Source: an uncultured Stenotrophomonas sp.
GTDB taxonomy: Bacteria > Pseudomonadota > Gammaproteobacteria > Xanthomonadales > Xanthomonadaceae
Assembly (NCBI GenBank): GCA_913775725.1
Contig: CAJYNG010000023.1
Span: 62,001 to 126,000, forward strand
Direction of reading: 5' to 3'
DNA: 64,000 nucleotides
Below the pieces are notes generated by a model that worked only from the letters and a program-made list of their open reading frames with translations, was not told the origin of the DNA and made no database searches. How positions within the stretch are numbered: the stretch's first letter is position 1; each line of letters starts with the position of its first letter. Positions 42,073 through 52,050 of the stretch are shown here, one piece after another. Made by a program: the position numbers and the translations under genes.

Positions 42073-42101
42073 ATTGTGTCGATATTGCTGCACGGCGTCA
42101 A
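42073..42101 (-). promoter_or_regulatory. Promoter of tRNA-Gly copy 3
   Basis: TTGACG, 17-base spacer, CACAAT; the segment from here to the tRNA is identical to that of copy 2. Confidence 0.85.
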
Positions 42102-42155
42102 CAGGAATTTTCACGTGAACTGAAGGGCGGCGTTCAGGCCTCCAGGACCGATACC

Positions 42156-43262
42156 TCAGGTGCGCAGGCCACGGCGGTGGAAGTAGACCTGCTCGGCAAT
42201 GCGCCGCGTGGCCGCCGTGTGCAGCAGCGCGTTGAGCGGCCAGTCGACCTGCAGATGATCCATCGCCCAGCGCAGCAGGCGCTTTCCATGGAACGCCGGC
42301 GCCGCCCGCTGCGCCACACGTTCCGCTTCCGGCCCTAGCCCACGCAGATGGCGGGCCATCGCCTCACCGACCGCCCAGCCATGCCGCCACGAGGAGTGGA
42401 TGCCCCCGGCGGAGAGCGGCGAGACGATGCCCGCCGCGTCGCCGGTCAGGATCACGCGTTGGCCGGTGATCGACCCCTCCGGCCGGCCGCAAGGCACCAG
42501 GCCGGCGCGGGTGGCCGAGGGACGCGCCGAAGGCGGAATGCCGACCACATCGCGCACGTGGCCGAGGAAACCTTCAATATCCGGCGGCCGCACCTGTTGC
42601 GGGTCGTGACGCAGTGCCAATCCAACCTGCAAGCCGGTTGGATTCTGCGCGACCCAGCCGATGTAACCCGGCGCGTAGCGCTTGCTGACGAAGCAGTGCA
42701 GTGCATCGCCCTGCGGCAGTTGCAGGCCGGCGAACTCACGTTCGACGCCGTAGAGGTTGTCACGCACCTGGCCGAGCCCGGCGCGTTGTGCCACACGTGA
42801 GCGTGCGCCATCAGCGCCAACCAGATAGGCGCAGCGCCCTGCCCCTTCCACCTGCCAGCCATCATCGCTGCGATGTGCGTCGGTAAAGGAATGCTGCAGG
42901 CGCAGGTCGACACCGTTCGCGCGCAGCTCGCTGGCCAGCCAGCGCATCAGGTTCGGCGTATCGGTGGTGAGGAAGTAATAGCCCGGCGCGGCCAGCAATA
43001 CGCTGCGCAGGTTCGGCGCATACAGGCGCACGTTCGCGACGCGCTGCACCAGATGCTCGGGCATGCGCCCCAGCCAGGTCTGCTCCATCGCTTCTTTCAC
43101 CACGATGCCGGTGGTGTGCAGGCGCTCGCCGGGGTCGGCCTTGCGTTCCAGCACGCAGACGCGCAGGCCGTATTGGGCAGCGGCCAGCGCGCAGGCGGCA
43201 CCGGCGAAGCTGGCGCCGACGATGACCACGTCGTGGTCGTAGGCGGTGGGAGCGTGGGGCAT
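42156..43262 (-). CDS. FAD-dependent oxidoreductase (geranylgeranyl reductase-like)
   Basis: 368-residue flavoprotein of the PHBH/geranylgeranyl reductase superfamily. FAD motif VVIVGASFAGAACALAAAQYG (about 12-33) with Ser in place of the third Gly, GERLHTTGIVVKEAME, and the distal FAD element VILTGDAAGIVSPLSAGGI. The substrate is unknown; relatives reduce isoprenoid double bonds or hydroxylate aromatics. ATG at 43262 with GGA upstream. A single gene between tRNA-Gly copies 3 and 4. Confidence 0.88.
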   Translation of the reverse strand: MPHAPTAYDHDVVIVGASFAGAACALAAAQYGLRVCVLERKADPGERLHTTGIVVKEAMEQTWLGRMPEHLVQRVANVRLYAPNLRSVLLAAPGYYFLTTDTPNLMRWLASELRANGVDLRLQHSFTDAHRSDDGWQVEGAGRCAYLVGADGARSRVAQRAGLGQVRDNLYGVEREFAGLQLPQGDALHCFVSKRYAPGYIGWVAQNPTGLQVGLALRHDPQQVRPPDIEGFLGHVRDVVGIPPSARPSATRAGLVPCGRPEGSITGQRVILTGDAAGIVSPLSAGGIHSSWRHGWAVGEAMARHLRGLGPEAERVAQRAAPAFHGKRLLRWAMDHLQVDWPLNALLHTAATRRIAEQVYFHRRGLRT

Positions 43263-43362
43263 TGCTGCATCGTCCTAGGGGAACGGAGATGCAGCTTCGA
43301 ACTGCCGCGTGATGAGGCGAAGGAGTGGCGGTGAAGTGGGGATGAAGCGGGCTCTACGCAAA

Positions 43363-43392
43363 CGAAAAACGCCCCCTTGCGGGAGCGTTTTT
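43363..43392 (-). terminator. Terminator after tRNA-Gly copy 4
   Basis: Same AACGCTCCCGC / GCGGGGGCGTT-type hairpin as at 41926-41955, with a longer T run. Confidence 0.8.
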
Positions 43393-43400
43393 CTTGAATC

Positions 43401-43476
<76 letters not shown>

Positions 43477-43488
43477 TTGGGAGGCGAA

Positions 43489-43516
43489 ATTTTACCTATT
43501 CCGAGGATGGCGTCAA
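43489..43516 (-). promoter_or_regulatory. Promoter of tRNA-Gly copy 4
   Basis: TTGACG, 16-base spacer, TAAAAT on the minus strand; upstream sequence differs from copies 2 and 3. Confidence 0.8.
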
Positions 43517-43551
43517 GCGCTTTTTTTCAGGGTCTGCGAGGAGCCCGGCGT

Positions 43552-43580
43552 CGCCTATCCACGCCGCGCGTGGATAGGCG
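43552..43580. repeat. Perfect 13-bp hairpin after pgsA
   Basis: CGCCTATCCACGC / GCGTGGATAGGCG with a 3-base loop, 52 bases after pgsA. Core ATCCACGC-N3-GCGTGGAT is shared with 12969-12987. No T tract, so it is more a repeat than a terminator. Confidence 0.7.
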
Positions 43581-43631
43581 CATCGCTGGGGTCAGAGCCC
43601 TTTCCTGCGGAAAGGAATCCGTTCCCGAGCC

Positions 43632-44258
43632 TCAGTTGCCCAGCTTCTTCTGGCGCGCGCGCTCGCGCGCAGCGCGCTCGTCATCGCGCAGGCTCGGCCA
43701 GGCGGCGTGCAGATACTGCAGGCCCGACCACAGGGTCAGCACCGCGGCAATCGCCAGGGTCCAGTCGCCGATATGGAACACCGGCCAGCCCATCCAGATG
43801 TCTTCCACCGGCACATTGGGGGCCACCGAATACAGCAGGCACAGCAGTGCGACCATCTGCGCGGTGGTCTTGACCTTGCCGATCATCGCCACGCGCACCT
43901 TGGCGCGCTGGCCCAGCTCGGCCATCCATTCGCGCAGCGCCGATACCGCGATCTCACGGCCGACGATGACCGCCGCCCAGAACGCCATCCACGGCGTCGG
44001 GTGGCCCTGCACGATCAGGAACAGCGCCACTGCCACCATCAGCTTGTCCGCGACCGGGTCGAGGAAGGCGCCGAATGCCGACTCCAGCTGGTAGCGGCGG
44101 GCGATCCAGCCATCGAGCCAGTCGGTGATCGCGGCCAGGCCGAAGATCGCTGCGGAAGCGAAGTTGGTCCAGGTGTAGGGCAGGTAGAACACCAGCACCA
44201 GCACCGGGATCATCACGATCCGCAACAACGTCAGCCAGGTGGGCAGGGTCAACTTCAT
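43632..44258 (-). CDS. pgsA: CDP-diacylglycerol-glycerol-3-phosphate 3-phosphatidyltransferase
   Basis: 208-residue inner-membrane enzyme that makes phosphatidylglycerophosphate from CDP-diacylglycerol and glycerol-3-phosphate. The CDP-alcohol phosphotransferase motif is complete: Asp46, Asp49-Gly50-x2-Ala53-Arg54-x8-Gly63-x3-Asp67-x3-Asp71. N-terminal MKLTLPTWLTLLRIVMIPVL is the usual start, with five more hydrophobic segments. The basic C-terminus is RARQKKLGN. It follows uvrC by 18 bases and is the last gene of the long minus-strand series, as in many proteobacteria. Confidence 0.97.
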   Translation of the reverse strand: MKLTLPTWLTLLRIVMIPVLVLVFYLPYTWTNFASAAIFGLAAITDWLDGWIARRYQLESAFGAFLDPVADKLMVAVALFLIVQGHPTPWMAFWAAVIVGREIAVSALREWMAELGQRAKVRVAMIGKVKTTAQMVALLCLLYSVAPNVPVEDIWMGWPVFHIGDWTLAIAAVLTLWSGLQYLHAAWPSLRDDERAARERARQKKLGN

Positions 44259-44276
44259 GCTTGCGTGCTTCTCTCT

Positions 44277-46121
44277 CTACTCGGCCGCATCAGGCGTGGC
44301 CAACCCGTGCAGGTTAGCGTAGATACGTGCCGCGAGGGCGTCATTGATGCCTTCCACCTTGGCGATTTCCGCTTCGCCAGCGGCTTTCAGGCCTACCAGA
44401 CCGCCGAAATGCTTGAGCAGGCTGGCGCGGCGGCGCGGCCCGATACCGGGGATGTCCTCCAGCTTGCTGGTCATCCGCGCCTTCTGCCGGCGGCCGCGAT
44501 GGCCGGTGATGGCGAAGCGGTGCGCCTCGTCGCGCACCTGCTGGATGAACTGCAGCGCCGGATTGGCCGCTCCCGGGCGCAGCTCGCGGCCATCGGGCAT
44601 CACCAGCGCTTCGTGGCCGGCGCGGCGCTCCACGCCCTTGGCCACGCCCACCAGCAGCACGCCTTCCACGCCCAGATCGGCCAGTGCGGCCTGGGCCTGC
44701 GCCAGCTGCCCGGCGCCGCCGTCGATCAGCAGCACGTCCGGCAGCACGCCCTGCTCTTCCACCGCACGGCGGAAGCGGCGATCGATGGCCTGGCGCATGG
44801 CGGCGTAATCATCGCCCGGCTCGATGCCGCTGATGTTGAAGCGGCGGTACTGCGTGCGCACCGGGCCGGCGGCGTCGAACACCACGCACGAGGCTACGGT
44901 GGCCTCGCCCAGCGTGTGGCTGATATCGAAACATTCGACACGCTTGACCGGCTCGGCCAGGCCCAGCATGTCGCGCAGTGCATCGCTGCGCGCGTGCTGC
45001 GCGTTGCGGCTGTTGAGTTCAGTGGCCAGGGTCAGCTGCGCGTTGCGGCTGGCCAGTTCCACGTAGCCGGCGCGCTCGCCGCGCACGTTCCACTTCAGCT
45101 GTACCTTGCGCTCGGCCGAGGCCGAGAGCGCGGCAACCAGCAGGTCGGCGTCGGGAATCTCGCGGTCCAGCAGGATCTCGCGTGGCGGCTCGAATTCGAT
45201 GTAGTACTGCGAGACGAACGCGGCCAGTACCTCTTCCGGGCTTTCTTCGCCGTTGGTGCGCGGGAAGAATGGGCGGGTACCGAGGTTGCGGCCATCACGG
45301 AACGCCAGCAGCAGCACGCAGGCCTGCGAGCCCTGCATGGCCACCGCCAGCACGTCCAGATCCGCGGCGCGGCCGTCCACGTACTGGCGGGTCTGCATGC
45401 TGCGCAGCGAGGAGATCAGGTCGCGCAGGCGCGCGGCCTGCTCGAACTCCAGCGCCTCGCTGGCGGCCTGCATCTGCTCGCCCAGCTCACGGGTCAGTTC
45501 GTCGCTCTTGCCTTCCAGGAACAGCGCAGCGCGGCGCACCGACTCGGCGTAGTCCGGCGCCGGTACCAGCTCCACGCAGGGCGCGCTGCAGCGGCCGATC
45601 TGGTACTGCAGGCACGGCCGCGAGCGGTTGCGGAACACGCTGTCTTCGCAGCTGCGCAGCTTGAACAGCTTGTGCATCAGGTTCAGCGTTTCGCGCACCG
45701 CCGTAACGCCGGGATATGGCCCGAAATAGCGACCGGGAATGGCGCGCGGGCCGCGATGCAGGGCGATGCGCGGCCAGTCCTCGCGGGTCAGCAGCACATG
45801 CGGATAGGTCTTGTCGTCGCGCAGCGAGACGTTGTAACGCGGCGACAGCGACTTGATCAGCTGGTTTTCCAGCAGCAACGCCTCGGCTTCCGAGCGCGTC
45901 ACGGTCACGTCCATGCGCGTGATCTGCGAGATCATCGACATGATCCGGGCGTTCTTCGGGCTGCCGTTGAAATAGCTGCCGACACGGTTGCGCAGCGCGC
46001 GCGCCTTGCCCACGTACAGCAGGGTGTCGTCCGCAGCGTACATGCGGTACACGCCGGGGGCGGTGCTGAGCTGGGCCGCGAAGGCCTTGCCATCGAAGAC
46101 CGGAGCGGGAACGTCGGTCAT
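44277..46121 (-). CDS. uvrC: Excinuclease ABC subunit C
   Basis: 614-residue nuclease that cuts on both sides of a DNA lesion after UvrB loading. GIY-YIG domain at the N-terminus (TAPGVYRMYAADDTLLYVGK), the zinc-like Cys region CLQYQIGRCSAPCV, the UVR UvrB-binding helix EALEFEQAARLRDLISSL, an RNase H-like catalytic domain (ECFDISHTLGEATVASCVVF, LLIDGGAGQL) and the final tandem HhH domain DIPGIGPRRRASLLKHFGGL, EGINDALAARIYANLHG. The start MTDVPAPVFDG overlaps the previous stop by four bases. Confidence 0.97.
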   Translation of the reverse strand: MTDVPAPVFDGKAFAAQLSTAPGVYRMYAADDTLLYVGKARALRNRVGSYFNGSPKNARIMSMISQITRMDVTVTRSEAEALLLENQLIKSLSPRYNVSLRDDKTYPHVLLTREDWPRIALHRGPRAIPGRYFGPYPGVTAVRETLNLMHKLFKLRSCEDSVFRNRSRPCLQYQIGRCSAPCVELVPAPDYAESVRRAALFLEGKSDELTRELGEQMQAASEALEFEQAARLRDLISSLRSMQTRQYVDGRAADLDVLAVAMQGSQACVLLLAFRDGRNLGTRPFFPRTNGEESPEEVLAAFVSQYYIEFEPPREILLDREIPDADLLVAALSASAERKVQLKWNVRGERAGYVELASRNAQLTLATELNSRNAQHARSDALRDMLGLAEPVKRVECFDISHTLGEATVASCVVFDAAGPVRTQYRRFNISGIEPGDDYAAMRQAIDRRFRRAVEEQGVLPDVLLIDGGAGQLAQAQAALADLGVEGVLLVGVAKGVERRAGHEALVMPDGRELRPGAANPALQFIQQVRDEAHRFAITGHRGRRQKARMTSKLEDIPGIGPRRRASLLKHFGGLVGLKAAGEAEIAKVEGINDALAARIYANLHGLATPDAAE

Positions 46122-47530
46122 TCGCTGATCGGCACTTCGCTGAGCACGCCGCTGTCGGGGTCGAATCGCAGCACGGCGTGGGCGTCGGTCTCGGCGATCC
46201 ACACCGCTCCGGCGCCCACTGCCAACCCGGCCGGGCCATGCAGGCGGCGCGGCAGGGGCTGGGTGGTCAGTTCGCCACCGCCCAGACGCAGCGTGCGCAG
46301 GCGGCCATTGCCGGTATCGGCAATCCACAGCAGTGGGGCGTCCGCGCTCAATGCAATCGCCTGCGGGAACTGCAGGCTCGCCTGCGCGCGCGGGCCGTCT
46401 TCACTGCCAAAGCGCCACGGCCCCTGCCCGACCAGCGTCTGCACCAGGTCGCCGCGCAGCTGCAGCGCGCGGATCGAGGAACCCAGCGCATCGGCCACGT
46501 ACAGCACCTGCTGCACCACGGCCAGCGCGGTTGGCTGGGCAAAGGCAGCCAGATGGCCGCTGCCATCCCGCTCGTCGATGGAACCACTGCCCGCGCGCCA
46601 TTGCAGGCTGCGCTGGCCCAGGTGGTAGCTCCAGATGCGGTTGTCGCCGGCCATGGCGATATGCAGCTGGTTGTCGGCGATGGCCAGGCCGACCGGATGG
46701 TCCAGCGAGACCTGCCGCGCCTGTGCGACCGGACCTTCCACCGGCGCACCGGGACGCCCGTTGCCACACAGCGTGTCGACGATGCCGGTCAGCAGGTTGA
46801 TACGGCGCACCGCGTGGTTGCCGGTGTCGGCGACGTACAGCGAATCGCGCTCCAGCACCAGCGCCTGCGGGCGGTGGAACGCCGCTTCGGCGAGGTTGCC
46901 GTCCATGAAATCGGCGGTGCCAAGGCCGAACTGGCGCAGGATGCGGCCGCCATGGCTGCATTCGAGGATGCGGTGATGGCCGCTGTCGGCGATGTAGAGG
47001 CGCTCGGTACTGACCGTCAGGCCGAGCGGGAAGCGCAGTGCCTGGCGGGGTTCCGGATGCAGCTCGCTACCGCCACGCGGCGGCGCCGACGGCGCCCCCT
47101 CGCACAGCGCATTCAAGGCACGCTCCAGTTCGCCGGGCGCGCCCTGCCCGACCAGCCGTTGCTGTTCGCGGCCCTGTGCATCCAGCAGCACCAGAGTTGG
47201 CCAGGCGGTGATGCCGAAGCGGCGCCAGCCATCCCAGTCGGCATCGAGCAGGACCGGCATCGTCAGGCCCTGGCGACGCAACAGCTTCAGTACGGCACCG
47301 GCGTCGCGTTCAAAGTCGAAGCGCGGCACCTGCAGCACCAGCGGCTGCAGCTTGCCGGGGTGGCGCGACAGCCATTGGCCGAACTCGGCCAGGCGTTGCG
47401 CGCTCCAGGCGGAGGCAGCGTTGACGAACAGCAGCGCCACCGGCCGACCGCGCAGTTCGGTCAGGGTGCAGGGGGTGGCGTTGAGCCAGGTGGCGAACTC
47501 GGGCAGGTCCGGGACGGGCTGGACGTTCAT
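46118..47530 (-). CDS. NHL-repeat protein with a cysteine-less thioredoxin-like domain
   Basis: 470 residues, architecture like animal NHLRC2. The N-terminal thioredoxin-like domain (about 1-140) has RPVALLFVNAASAWSAQRLAE where active thioredoxins have W-C-x-x-C, so it lacks redox cysteines; the cis-Pro segment ITAWPTLVLLDAQG is kept. Residues about 160-465 form an NHL beta-propeller with repeats such as LYIADSGHHRILE, LYVADTGNHAVRRI and LWIADTGNGRLRTL. No signal peptide. Overlaps uvrC and the phosphatase gene by four bases each, so it is translated with them. Function unknown; a scaffold role is inferred. Confidence 0.85.
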   Translation of the reverse strand: MNVQPVPDLPEFATWLNATPCTLTELRGRPVALLFVNAASAWSAQRLAEFGQWLSRHPGKLQPLVLQVPRFDFERDAGAVLKLLRRQGLTMPVLLDADWDGWRRFGITAWPTLVLLDAQGREQQRLVGQGAPGELERALNALCEGAPSAPPRGGSELHPEPRQALRFPLGLTVSTERLYIADSGHHRILECSHGGRILRQFGLGTADFMDGNLAEAAFHRPQALVLERDSLYVADTGNHAVRRINLLTGIVDTLCGNGRPGAPVEGPVAQARQVSLDHPVGLAIADNQLHIAMAGDNRIWSYHLGQRSLQWRAGSGSIDERDGSGHLAAFAQPTALAVVQQVLYVADALGSSIRALQLRGDLVQTLVGQGPWRFGSEDGPRAQASLQFPQAIALSADAPLLWIADTGNGRLRTLRLGGGELTTQPLPRRLHGPAGLAVGAGAVWIAETDAHAVLRFDPDSGVLSEVPISE

Positions 47531-48015
47531 GGCCCGATTATGCCGGAGTCGGCGTCATGCAACAGTCGTGCCACGGCACGTTTTGCAGCATTGTCGACCA
47601 GCGACCAGACCTGTTCGAAATGATCACCGCCGCCGGTGTAGGGATCCGGGATCGCCACCCGGCCCTCTCCGCCCGACCATGGCAGGTACAGTGCCAAGCG
47701 TTCGCGCTGGTCAGCTGTGGCCAAGCGGCCGGCATCACGCAGGTTGGCTTCGTCGGCGCACAGGATCCAGTCGAAGCGGTCGAAATCCGCGGCCTGCAGC
47801 TGGCGCGCACGCAGGCCGCCGATGTCCACGCCGTGCCCGGCCGCGCAGGCGATCGCACGCCGGTCCGGCGGCTCGCCCACATGCCAGTCGCCGGTACCGG
47901 CCGAATCCACCTGCACCCGGCCTGCCAGCGGCGAGGCAGCCAGGCGGGCGCGCAGCGCTCCTTCGGCCATCGGCGAACGGCAGATGTTGCCGAGGCAAAC
48001 GACCAGCAGCTTCAT
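47527..48015 (-). CDS. Low-molecular-weight protein-tyrosine phosphatase
   Basis: 162 residues. Catalytic P-loop C-x5-R: CLGNICRS with Cys7 nucleophile and Arg13, and the general acid Asp124 in the DPYT motif ([13 protein letters not shown]). Such enzymes act on bacterial tyrosine kinases controlling polysaccharide export or as housekeeping phosphatases. In this operon context, between kdsB and the NHL gene, a link to envelope synthesis is plausible but inferred. ATG at 48015 overlaps kdsB by four bases. Confidence 0.94.
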   Translation of the reverse strand: MKLLVVCLGNICRSPMAEGALRARLAASPLAGRVQVDSAGTGDWHVGEPPDRRAIACAAGHGVDIGGLRARQLQAADFDRFDWILCADEANLRDAGRLATADQRERLALYLPWSGGEGRVAIPDPYTGGGDHFEQVWSLVDNAAKRAVARLLHDADSGIIGP

Positions 48016-48785
48016 CGCGCGGCCATTGCCTGCAGCAACGCTTCGGCGCGCTCCAGGTCCTCGGGCGTGTCGATGCCCGGCGGGAACGGTTCGGGCGAGA
48101 TCGCCACGCTGATCGGGAAGCCCGCTTCCAGCACGCGCAGCTGTTCCAGCGATTCGACCTGCTCCAGCTGACCCGGCGGCATCGCCGCGAACTGCTGCAG
48201 GAAGCCGGCGCGGTAGCCGTAGATGCCGATATGGCGCAGCCAGTTGTGACCGGCCGGCAGCGTGTCGCGGCTGCATGCGAAGCCATCGCGGTGCCACGCG
48301 ATCGGCGCACGACTGAAGTACATCGCCTCGTTGCGCACATTGCGCACCAGCTTCACCACGTTCGGGTCGAACAGGGTCTGCGCGTCCTCGACGGTCGTGG
48401 CCAGGGTCGACATCGGCGCATTGCCTTCAACCAGCGCCTCGGCCACCGCGCGGATACCCGCCGCCGGCGCGAACGGTTCATCGCCCTGCAGGTTGACCAC
48501 CACGGTGTCGTCGGCCCAGCCGGCGATGCGCGCACATTCGGCCAGGCGGTCGGTTCCGGACGCGTGCGATGTGGCGGTCATTGCCACCTTCACTTCGGCC
48601 AACCCGGACAGTGCGTCGGCAATGCGGTGGTCGTCGGTAGCGACCCAGACCTCGCCGGCACCGGCCTGCAGCGCGCGGCGCGCCACGTGCAACACCAGTG
48701 GCTCACCGCCCAGCAGGCGCAGCGGCTTGCCCGGCAGCCGCGAGGCGGCATAGCGGGCCGGAATGGCGACGACGAATTCGGTCAT
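48012..48785 (-). CDS. kdsB: CMP-Kdo synthetase (3-deoxy-manno-octulosonate cytidylyltransferase)
   Basis: 257-residue cytoplasmic enzyme coupling CTP with Kdo to give CMP-Kdo, the donor for the first LPS core sugar. Start [20 protein letters not shown] holds the phosphate-binding [31 protein letters not shown] and the C-terminal [11 protein letters not shown] are KdsB signatures. An open frame extends upstream (to 48860), but the ATG at 48785 begins the conserved N-terminus. A 75-base gap to lpxK may hold an additional promoter. Confidence 0.97.
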   Translation of the reverse strand: MTEFVVAIPARYAASRLPGKPLRLLGGEPLVLHVARRALQAGAGEVWVATDDHRIADALSGLAEVKVAMTATSHASGTDRLAECARIAGWADDTVVVNLQGDEPFAPAAGIRAVAEALVEGNAPMSTLATTVEDAQTLFDPNVVKLVRNVRNEAMYFSRAPIAWHRDGFACSRDTLPAGHNWLRHIGIYGYRAGFLQQFAAMPPGQLEQVESLEQLRVLEAGFPISVAISPEPFPPGIDTPEDLERAEALLQAMAAR

Positions 48786-48860
48786 GCTGGCGGTACTCGG
48801 CAGGCTCGTTACAACGGGAATGCGGCCGGCGGCACATGAATGCAAGCGCCGCCGCGCCAC

Positions 48861-49880
48861 TCAGTTCGGTCGCAGCTTGTCCAGGCGGTCGGTCAGCGCC
48901 ACCCAGAACGCGGCAGGCAGCTCGGCACGCAGCGGGACCGCGTAGTACCAGTCATTGCCGAACGCACGGCATTTCACCGCGTCCTTTTCGGTCATCAGCA
49001 CCGGCAGCTGGCTGCCAAAGGACAGGTCCTGCGGCTGATAGGCCTGATGGTCGGCGAAGGCGTGCGGCACCACGCCGATGCCGCGCGCGCGCAGCATGTC
49101 GAAAAAGCGCTGCGGATGCGCGATGCCGGCCACGGCGTGCACACGCTGGCCCTTGAAGTACGACAGTGGACGGGCACGGCCACCGGCCAGCGGCTGCGCG
49201 CTGTCGATGTGCAGGGCCATCGGCCACTGACCGAAACCACAGGCCTGTGCTGCAGATTCTTCATCGGCCTGGCCGAGATTGACTACGCGGAAATCGCATT
49301 CGCTGGCGCGGCTGACCGGCTCGCGCAGCGGCCCGGCCGGAATCATCCGGCCATTGCCGTAGCGGCGCTGGGCATCAACCACTTCGATTTCGATGTCGCG
49401 CGCCAGCCGGTAGTGCTGCAGGCCGTCGTCGCAGACGATCACATCACAACCGGCCTCGATCAGCGCCTTGCCGGCAGCAACGCGGTCACTGTCCACGCGC
49501 ACCGGCACGCCGGTCTTCCAGGCGATCAGCACCGGTTCGTCACCGCCCTTGGCGGTCGGCGTATCGGCCTTCACCCACAGCGGTTTGTCGGCATCTTCGC
49601 GGCCGTAGCCACGGCTGGCCACGCCCGGCTTCCAGCCGGCCGCGCGCAGGCGCTCCACCAGCGCGATGGTCAACGGCGTCTTGCCGGTGCCACCGGCGGT
49701 GATGTTGCCAACCACGATGACCGGTACCGGCAGCGTGTAGCGCTTGCGCCAGCCACGCCGATAGGCCCGGCGGCGCAGCGCGGTGACGCCGGCATACAGC
49801 GGCGCCAGCAGGCGCATCGCCCACGGAACCGGGCTGCCGTCGTACCAGTACGGCGGGGTCTGGGTACCCTTGCCGGCCAT
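48861..49880 (-). CDS. lpxK: Tetraacyldisaccharide 4'-kinase
   Basis: 339-residue membrane-associated kinase phosphorylating lipid A disaccharide at the 4' position. Unusual Walker A at 58-69, [12 protein letters not shown], then [13 protein letters not shown] with the family DDG(L/M)QH motif and [12 protein letters not shown]-terminus [17 protein letters not shown] includes the hydrophobic [11 protein letters not shown] for membrane contact. Stop and start with msbA share one base (TGATG-type overlap), so expression is coupled with MsbA, which flips its product's end product. Confidence 0.97.
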   Translation of the reverse strand: MAGKGTQTPPYWYDGSPVPWAMRLLAPLYAGVTALRRRAYRRGWRKRYTLPVPVIVVGNITAGGTGKTPLTIALVERLRAAGWKPGVASRGYGREDADKPLWVKADTPTAKGGDEPVLIAWKTGVPVRVDSDRVAAGKALIEAGCDVIVCDDGLQHYRLARDIEIEVVDAQRRYGNGRMIPAGPLREPVSRASECDFRVVNLGQADEESAAQACGFGQWPMALHIDSAQPLAGGRARPLSYFKGQRVHAVAGIAHPQRFFDMLRARGIGVVPHAFADHQAYQPQDLSFGSQLPVLMTEKDAVKCRAFGNDWYYAVPLRAELPAAFWVALTDRLDKLRPN

Positions 49881-51628
49881 CAGTCCTGCCTTTCGCGGAA
49901 CTGCATGCTGTGCAGATGCTGGTACAGGCCACCCATGGTGAGCAGTTCCTTGTGGGTACCGCGCTCGACGATGCGACCGTGGTCCATCACCAGCACCAGG
50001 TCGGCATGCTCGATGGTCGACAGGCGGTGCGCGATGACCAGCGTGGTGCGCTCCGGCATCAGGCGCTGTAGCGCGTCCTGCACCAGGCGCTCCGATTCGT
50101 TGTCGAGCGCTGCAGTGGCTTCATCGAGAATCAGGATCGGCGCGTCGCGCAGGATCGCACGGGCGATGGCCAGGCGCTGGCGCTGGCCGCCGGACAGCAG
50201 CGCGCCGTTCTCGCCTACCGGGGTCTGAAGCTGCTGCGGCATGCGCGCGATGAATTCCCATGCATTGGCCGCTTCGGCCGCCGCGCGGATCTGCTCCTCA
50301 CTCGCCTCCATGCCGTAAGCGATGTTGGCAGCGATGGTGTCATCGAACAGCATGACCTTCTGCCCCACCATCGCCACCTGGCGACGCAGGTCGGCCAGCG
50401 GATAATCATCCAGCGCCACGCCATCAAGGGTGATGCGTCCGCCACTGGGTTCGTAGAAGCGCGGCACCAGCCGGATCAGGCTGGTCTTGCCGCTGCCGGA
50501 GCGACCGACGATGGCGGTGACCGTTCCGGGCCTGGCAACGAAACTGATGTCGTCCAGCGCAATGCCACTGTCCTCGCGGTAACGCAGCATGACGTGGTCG
50601 AAGGCCAGTTCGCCACGCACGCGCTGCACCGTCTTGCGGCCCTCGTCGCGCTCCACCGGCATGTCGAGAATGCTGAACAGACGCTCGGCAGCCGCGACGC
50701 CCCGCGAGATCGAGGTCTGCACGCTGGTCAGACGACGCAGCGAAGGAATGATCGCCATCATCGAGGTCATCAGGCCCATGAACTGGCCCGCATTGAGACG
50801 ACCGGCCAGCGCTTCGCGCGTAGACACCCAGACGATCACCGCCAGCGCCAGCGCGGCCAGGAACTGGACCACGCTGGACGCCGCGGCACGGGTGACTTCC
50901 ACCTTCATGTTCAGCGACAGCATGCGGTTGGCCAGGCGCGAATAGCGTGTGATCTCGTGCTGCTGGGTGCCATGCACCTTCACTTCCTGCTGCGCGGCCA
51001 GCGACTGCTCGGCGGTCTGCGCCATCGAGCCCATGCCGTCCTGGATACCACGGCTGATGCGGCGGTAGCGCTTGCCCACGAAGGACACGATCACGCCGAT
51101 CAGCGGCACCACCACCAGCATCGCCACGGTGACCTTGACGCTCATCTGCAGCATCACCGCCAGCATGGCGATGATGGTCAGGGTATCGGCCACCACGGTC
51201 TTGAGCGCGTCGGCGCTGGCCTGGGTGACCTGTTCGGTATCGAAGTTCAGGCGGCTGACCATCACCGGCGTCGCTTCGGTATCGAAATGCGAGGACGGCA
51301 GGTGCAGGTACTTGGCCAGCACCTGTTCGCGCAGGTCGCGCACCACGCTGCGGCCAGTCTTGGCCAGCGCATAGTCGCTCACCCAGGTGGCGATGCTGCG
51401 CATCAGGAACAGGCCGAGGATGGTCAGCGGCAGGATCACCGCCATGCGCGGTTCCGGATTGACGAAACCACGGTTGACCAGCGGTTCCATCAACTTGGTG
51501 AAGTGATAGCCCGCCAGGGCTTCGACCACCATGGCGATGACCGCGGCCACCATGAACACCCAGTAGGCGCGGGTGTACCCCAGCAGGCGTTTGTAGATCG
51601 GCCACACCGGCGCGTGATTGGAACTCAT
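49880..51628 (-). CDS. msbA: Lipid A export ATP-binding/permease protein
   Basis: 582-residue homodimeric ABC exporter flipping core-lipid A across the inner membrane. Six transmembrane helices in the first 320 residues (first: [20 protein letters not shown]) and an ATPase domain with Walker [15 protein letters not shown], signature [17 protein letters not shown], Walker [15 protein letters not shown] and H-loop [13 protein letters not shown]. It is encoded between exbD (four-base overlap) and lpxK, a grouping typical for Xanthomonads. Confidence 0.97.
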   Translation of the reverse strand: MSSNHAPVWPIYKRLLGYTRAYWVFMVAAVIAMVVEALAGYHFTKLMEPLVNRGFVNPEPRMAVILPLTILGLFLMRSIATWVSDYALAKTGRSVVRDLREQVLAKYLHLPSSHFDTEATPVMVSRLNFDTEQVTQASADALKTVVADTLTIIAMLAVMLQMSVKVTVAMLVVVPLIGVIVSFVGKRYRRISRGIQDGMGSMAQTAEQSLAAQQEVKVHGTQQHEITRYSRLANRMLSLNMKVEVTRAAASSVVQFLAALALAVIVWVSTREALAGRLNAGQFMGLMTSMMAIIPSLRRLTSVQTSISRGVAAAERLFSILDMPVERDEGRKTVQRVRGELAFDHVMLRYREDSGIALDDISFVARPGTVTAIVGRSGSGKTSLIRLVPRFYEPSGGRITLDGVALDDYPLADLRRQVAMVGQKVMLFDDTIAANIAYGMEASEEQIRAAAEAANAWEFIARMPQQLQTPVGENGALLSGGQRQRLAIARAILRDAPILILDEATAALDNESERLVQDALQRLMPERTTLVIAHRLSTIEHADLVLVMDHGRIVERGTHKELLTMGGLYQHLHSMQFRERQD

Positions 51629-52047
51629 GGACGCACCTCGGGTGCTGTTGCAATGGCAATACGGCGGAAACCGAGCTGGCCCAGCGCATCCTGCGCGGTC
51701 ACCACGGCCTGGTAGGGAGTACGCGCGTCGGCACGCAGCAGCACGGTCTGCTCGCGATCGCTGCCGGCCACGGCGGCGATGGTCTGCTTGACCGACTCGA
51801 CGTCGCTGCGCAGCACTTCCTGGTCATTGATGAAGTAGCGGCCTTCGGCATTGATCAGCACGCTGAGCGAACGCGGCGGCTCGTTGGTCTGCTGTTGGCT
51901 GGCGGTCGGCAGCTGCACCTGCAGCGTCGAACGCGCATCGAAGGTGGTGGTGACCACGAAGAAGATGATCAGCACCAGGATGACGTCGATCAGCGGCACC
52001 AGATCGATATGCGGCTCATCCTGGGATCGGTCGTTGCCGATACGCAT
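51625..52047 (-). CDS. exbD: ExbD/TolR-family biopolymer transport protein
   Basis: 140-residue protein with one N-terminal helix (about 15-33): HIDLVPLIDVILVLIIFFVV, in which Asp21 is the proton-conducting residue. The periplasmic domain (about 45-140) includes NAEGRYFINDQEV and RRIAIATAPE. With ExbB it makes a proton-motive-force driven motor energising TonB or a similar partner. In this operon it sits between exbB and msbA, so a lipid-A-export-linked function has been proposed for such ExbBD sets; not proven here. Confidence 0.93.
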   Translation of the reverse strand: MRIGNDRSQDEPHIDLVPLIDVILVLIIFFVVTTTFDARSTLQVQLPTASQQQTNEPPRSLSVLINAEGRYFINDQEVLRSDVESVKQTIAAVAGSDREQTVLLRADARTPYQAVVTAQDALGQLGFRRIAIATAPEVRP

Positions 52048-52050
52048 CGA

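Noticed and set aside
43707-46628. Open frame of about 970 codons on the plus strand opposite pgsA and uvrC
   Set aside because: Antisense mirror of two certain genes; composition rich in His/Gln/Arg typical of such shadows.
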